From the IMG/VR virus record IMGVR_UViG_3300001533_001440, positions 1-28,458 of that record: a stretch of 28,458 nucleotides of DNA; one strand, 5' to 3'. Source of the DNA: a virus. Under the pieces are notes generated by a model. It saw only the letters and a program-made list of their open reading frames with translations, searched no databases and was not told where the DNA came from. This document shows positions 27,394-28,458 of this stretch, one piece after another (position 1 is the first letter of the stretch; each line of letters starts with the position of its first letter). A program made the position numbers and the translations under genes.

Positions 27394-28458
27394 GAAAATT
27401 AAACAAATAGACTTTAAGAATTTTCTAAAGAAGTGGTGGAGGGGTTTGGTTGTTTTCATTATAGGAACAAGCGTTGCTTTAACAGTTGGACTGGGAGGAG
27501 GTGATGAAGTTTCTAAAACGAAATTAGCTGAAAAATATAATACTTCTAATGAAGTTAATGGAGAATATAATTTAAAAGAAAGTGCTTTAGAGAGAAAAGT
27601 AGAGAGCATAAATGACGTGAAGGTAATGTTAGGAGATGAAAAAGCACAAGAGTTTAAGCCAGATATTGAAATATCCCGTTGGGAAGAGGTTAGTTTCAAG
27701 ATAAAGCCAAGATTAGATTATTCAAATAAAAGTAATAAGACTCTTTCTTTTGAAGGAAACAAGATAAAATATGGCGCTCCCGAAATGGATTTTGAGATGT
27801 ATGAAGAAGGAGAGAGTTATAAGTATGTCTGGTATTTAGATAAAAAACCTGCTTCAAATGTTATTCAGTTTGATATAGAAAGTGAGGGTTTGGATTTCTA
27901 TTACCAGCCAGCATTACCAAACTCAACACTTGTAGAAAGAAATGGCGTAATGGGATATGAAGATGATAAGGGTAATTTTAGACCTGAAAATGTAGTCGGC
28001 AGTTATGCTGTTTATCATTCAACAAAAGGGAGCTTTGATATTAAAGGAGCAGAAAAGCAATACAAAGTAGGAAAAGTAGGACATATGTTTCGCCCAAAAC
28101 TAATAGACGCAGAAGGAAAAGAAACTTGGGGCAAATTGAAAATAGAAAATGGGATTTATGAAGTAGAGATACCGCAAGACTTTTTAGACAAAGCAGTTTA
28201 TCCGATTAAGAGTAATGATACTTTTGGTTATGAAACAGAAGGATCTTCTAATGAGTATTGGGATGAATATGGAGCGTCTATGATTTGTTGTAAATTTACT
28301 TCTGGGGATGCAGGAAAAGGATATTCTATTAAGATTTATGCTCACCCAGATGGTTTTGAAACTTCAGATAGAAATATAAAATTTGGTATATATGATTCAG
28401 ATTTTGATTTTATTACAAATGGTGGAACAAATGAGGGAGTTGGAAAATCATTATCTTG
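27386..28458 (+). CDS. Leader-bearing surface or virion protein, 5' part (cut by right edge)
   Basis: ATG 27386 overlaps the previous stop by 8 bases, and the frame is open to the end of the window (357 codons). The N-terminus is basic with WW, then a hydrophobic segment (GLVVFIIGTSVALTVGLGGG), so it is a type II membrane anchor or a signal. It is followed by an ordered beta region: EGNKIKYGAPEMDFEMYEEG, then LDFYYQPALPN, FRPENVVGSYAVYHSTKG and VEIPQDFLDKAVYPIKSNDT. From memory the RPENVVGSYAVYH...IPQDFLDKAVYPI pattern marks a protein family widespread in Patescibacteria and uncultivated phage sequences, of unknown function. Probably a tail spike or other host-contact protein; its C-terminal part is missing here. 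Confidence 0.7.
   Translation, partial: MIKKIKQIDFKNFLKKWWRGLVVFIIGTSVALTVGLGGGDEVSKTKLAEKYNTSNEVNGEYNLKESALERKVESINDVKVMLGDEKAQEFKPDIEISRWEEVSFKIKPRLDYSNKSNKTLSFEGNKIKYGAPEMDFEMYEEGESYKYVWYLDKKPASNVIQFDIESEGLDFYYQPALPNSTLVERNGVMGYEDDKGNFRPENVVGSYAVYHSTKGSFDIKGAEKQYKVGKVGHMFRPKLIDAEGKETWGKLKIENGIYEVEIPQDFLDKAVYPIKSNDTFGYETEGSSNEYWDEYGASMICCKFTSGDAGKGYSIKIYAHPDGFETSDRNIKFGIYDSDFDFITNGGTNEGVGKSLS

Noticed and set aside
1-28458. Gracilibacteria/SR1 genetic code (UGA as glycine)
   Set aside because: TGA ends the terminase, chaperonin, tail-hub and other genes exactly at neighbour starts, so it works as a stop here.
1-28458. CRISPR array, tRNA genes, integrase or insertion sequence
   Set aside because: I saw no regularly spaced direct repeats in non-coding DNA, no tRNA-like cloverleaf in the short gaps and no recombinase or transposase motifs.

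Overview
This window looks like the morphogenesis half of a tailed, podovirus-like phage or prophage genome. It is AT-rich, and every supported gene lies on the + strand. Genes are tightly packed, often joined by ATGA or a few bases, and no gene-free stretch exceeds about 120 bases. It contains no rRNA, tRNA, CRISPR array, insertion sequence, integrase or DNA replication gene that I can recognise. The first gene is cut by the left edge and the last by the right edge.

Layout. (1) 1-3307 is an accessory block: a partial gene, two unknown proteins, a GroEL-like chaperonin without a recognisable GroES partner, and four tiny overlapping genes, two of which encode membrane peptides. (2) 3307-5738 is the DNA packaging block: a small-terminase candidate, the large terminase ATPase/nuclease, a YdcF/DUF218-like protein and an unknown protein. 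(3) A consensus sigma70-type promoter (5718-5745) and a long hairpin with a T-tract (5769-5830) separate packaging from the head genes. (4) 5838-10705 holds portal, small basic protein, conserved small protein, scaffold, decoration candidate and major capsid protein. (5) 10740-16276 holds neck and tail-hub proteins mixed with three virion-type proteins that begin with a hydrophobic leader. (6) 16287-23599 holds two large internal or ejected proteins; the second (1895 aa) is a polyvalent-type protein carrying what looks like a complete RelA/SpoT alarmone-synthetase-type domain. (7) 23610-28458 holds a collagen-like fibre protein, a 997-aa repetitive fibre with a signal peptide, and the start of another leader-bearing surface protein.

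How they fit together: terminase packages DNA through the portal into a shell of capsid protein built on the scaffold. The adaptor and a gp10/gp12-like propeller protein close the neck. The large helical proteins are probably stored in the head and ejected with the DNA. The collagen-like and repetitive fibres probably handle host contact. No tape measure, tail tube or sheath was seen, which fits a short-tailed virion.

Host: several proteins (the LGG-type leader proteins, the tail protein at 14891, the YCIYVDGTGIVCNSD fibre repeats, the RPENVVGSYAVYH protein at the right edge) resemble families I remember from Patescibacteria (CPR) genomes and associated viral contigs. Most genes lack a Shine-Dalgarno sequence. 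The host assignment is an inference from memory. TGA and TAA are used as stops (7 and 20 of 27), TAG never, so the Gracilibacteria/SR1 code (UGA as glycine) is excluded.

Strongest leads: the RelA/SpoT-like domain inside a probable ejected protein; crossing-helix RNA structures in two intergenic leaders (8366-8400 and 11353-11428); the promoter plus terminator-like hairpin before the portal gene; and a chaperonin that lacks the usual adenine-contacting segment.
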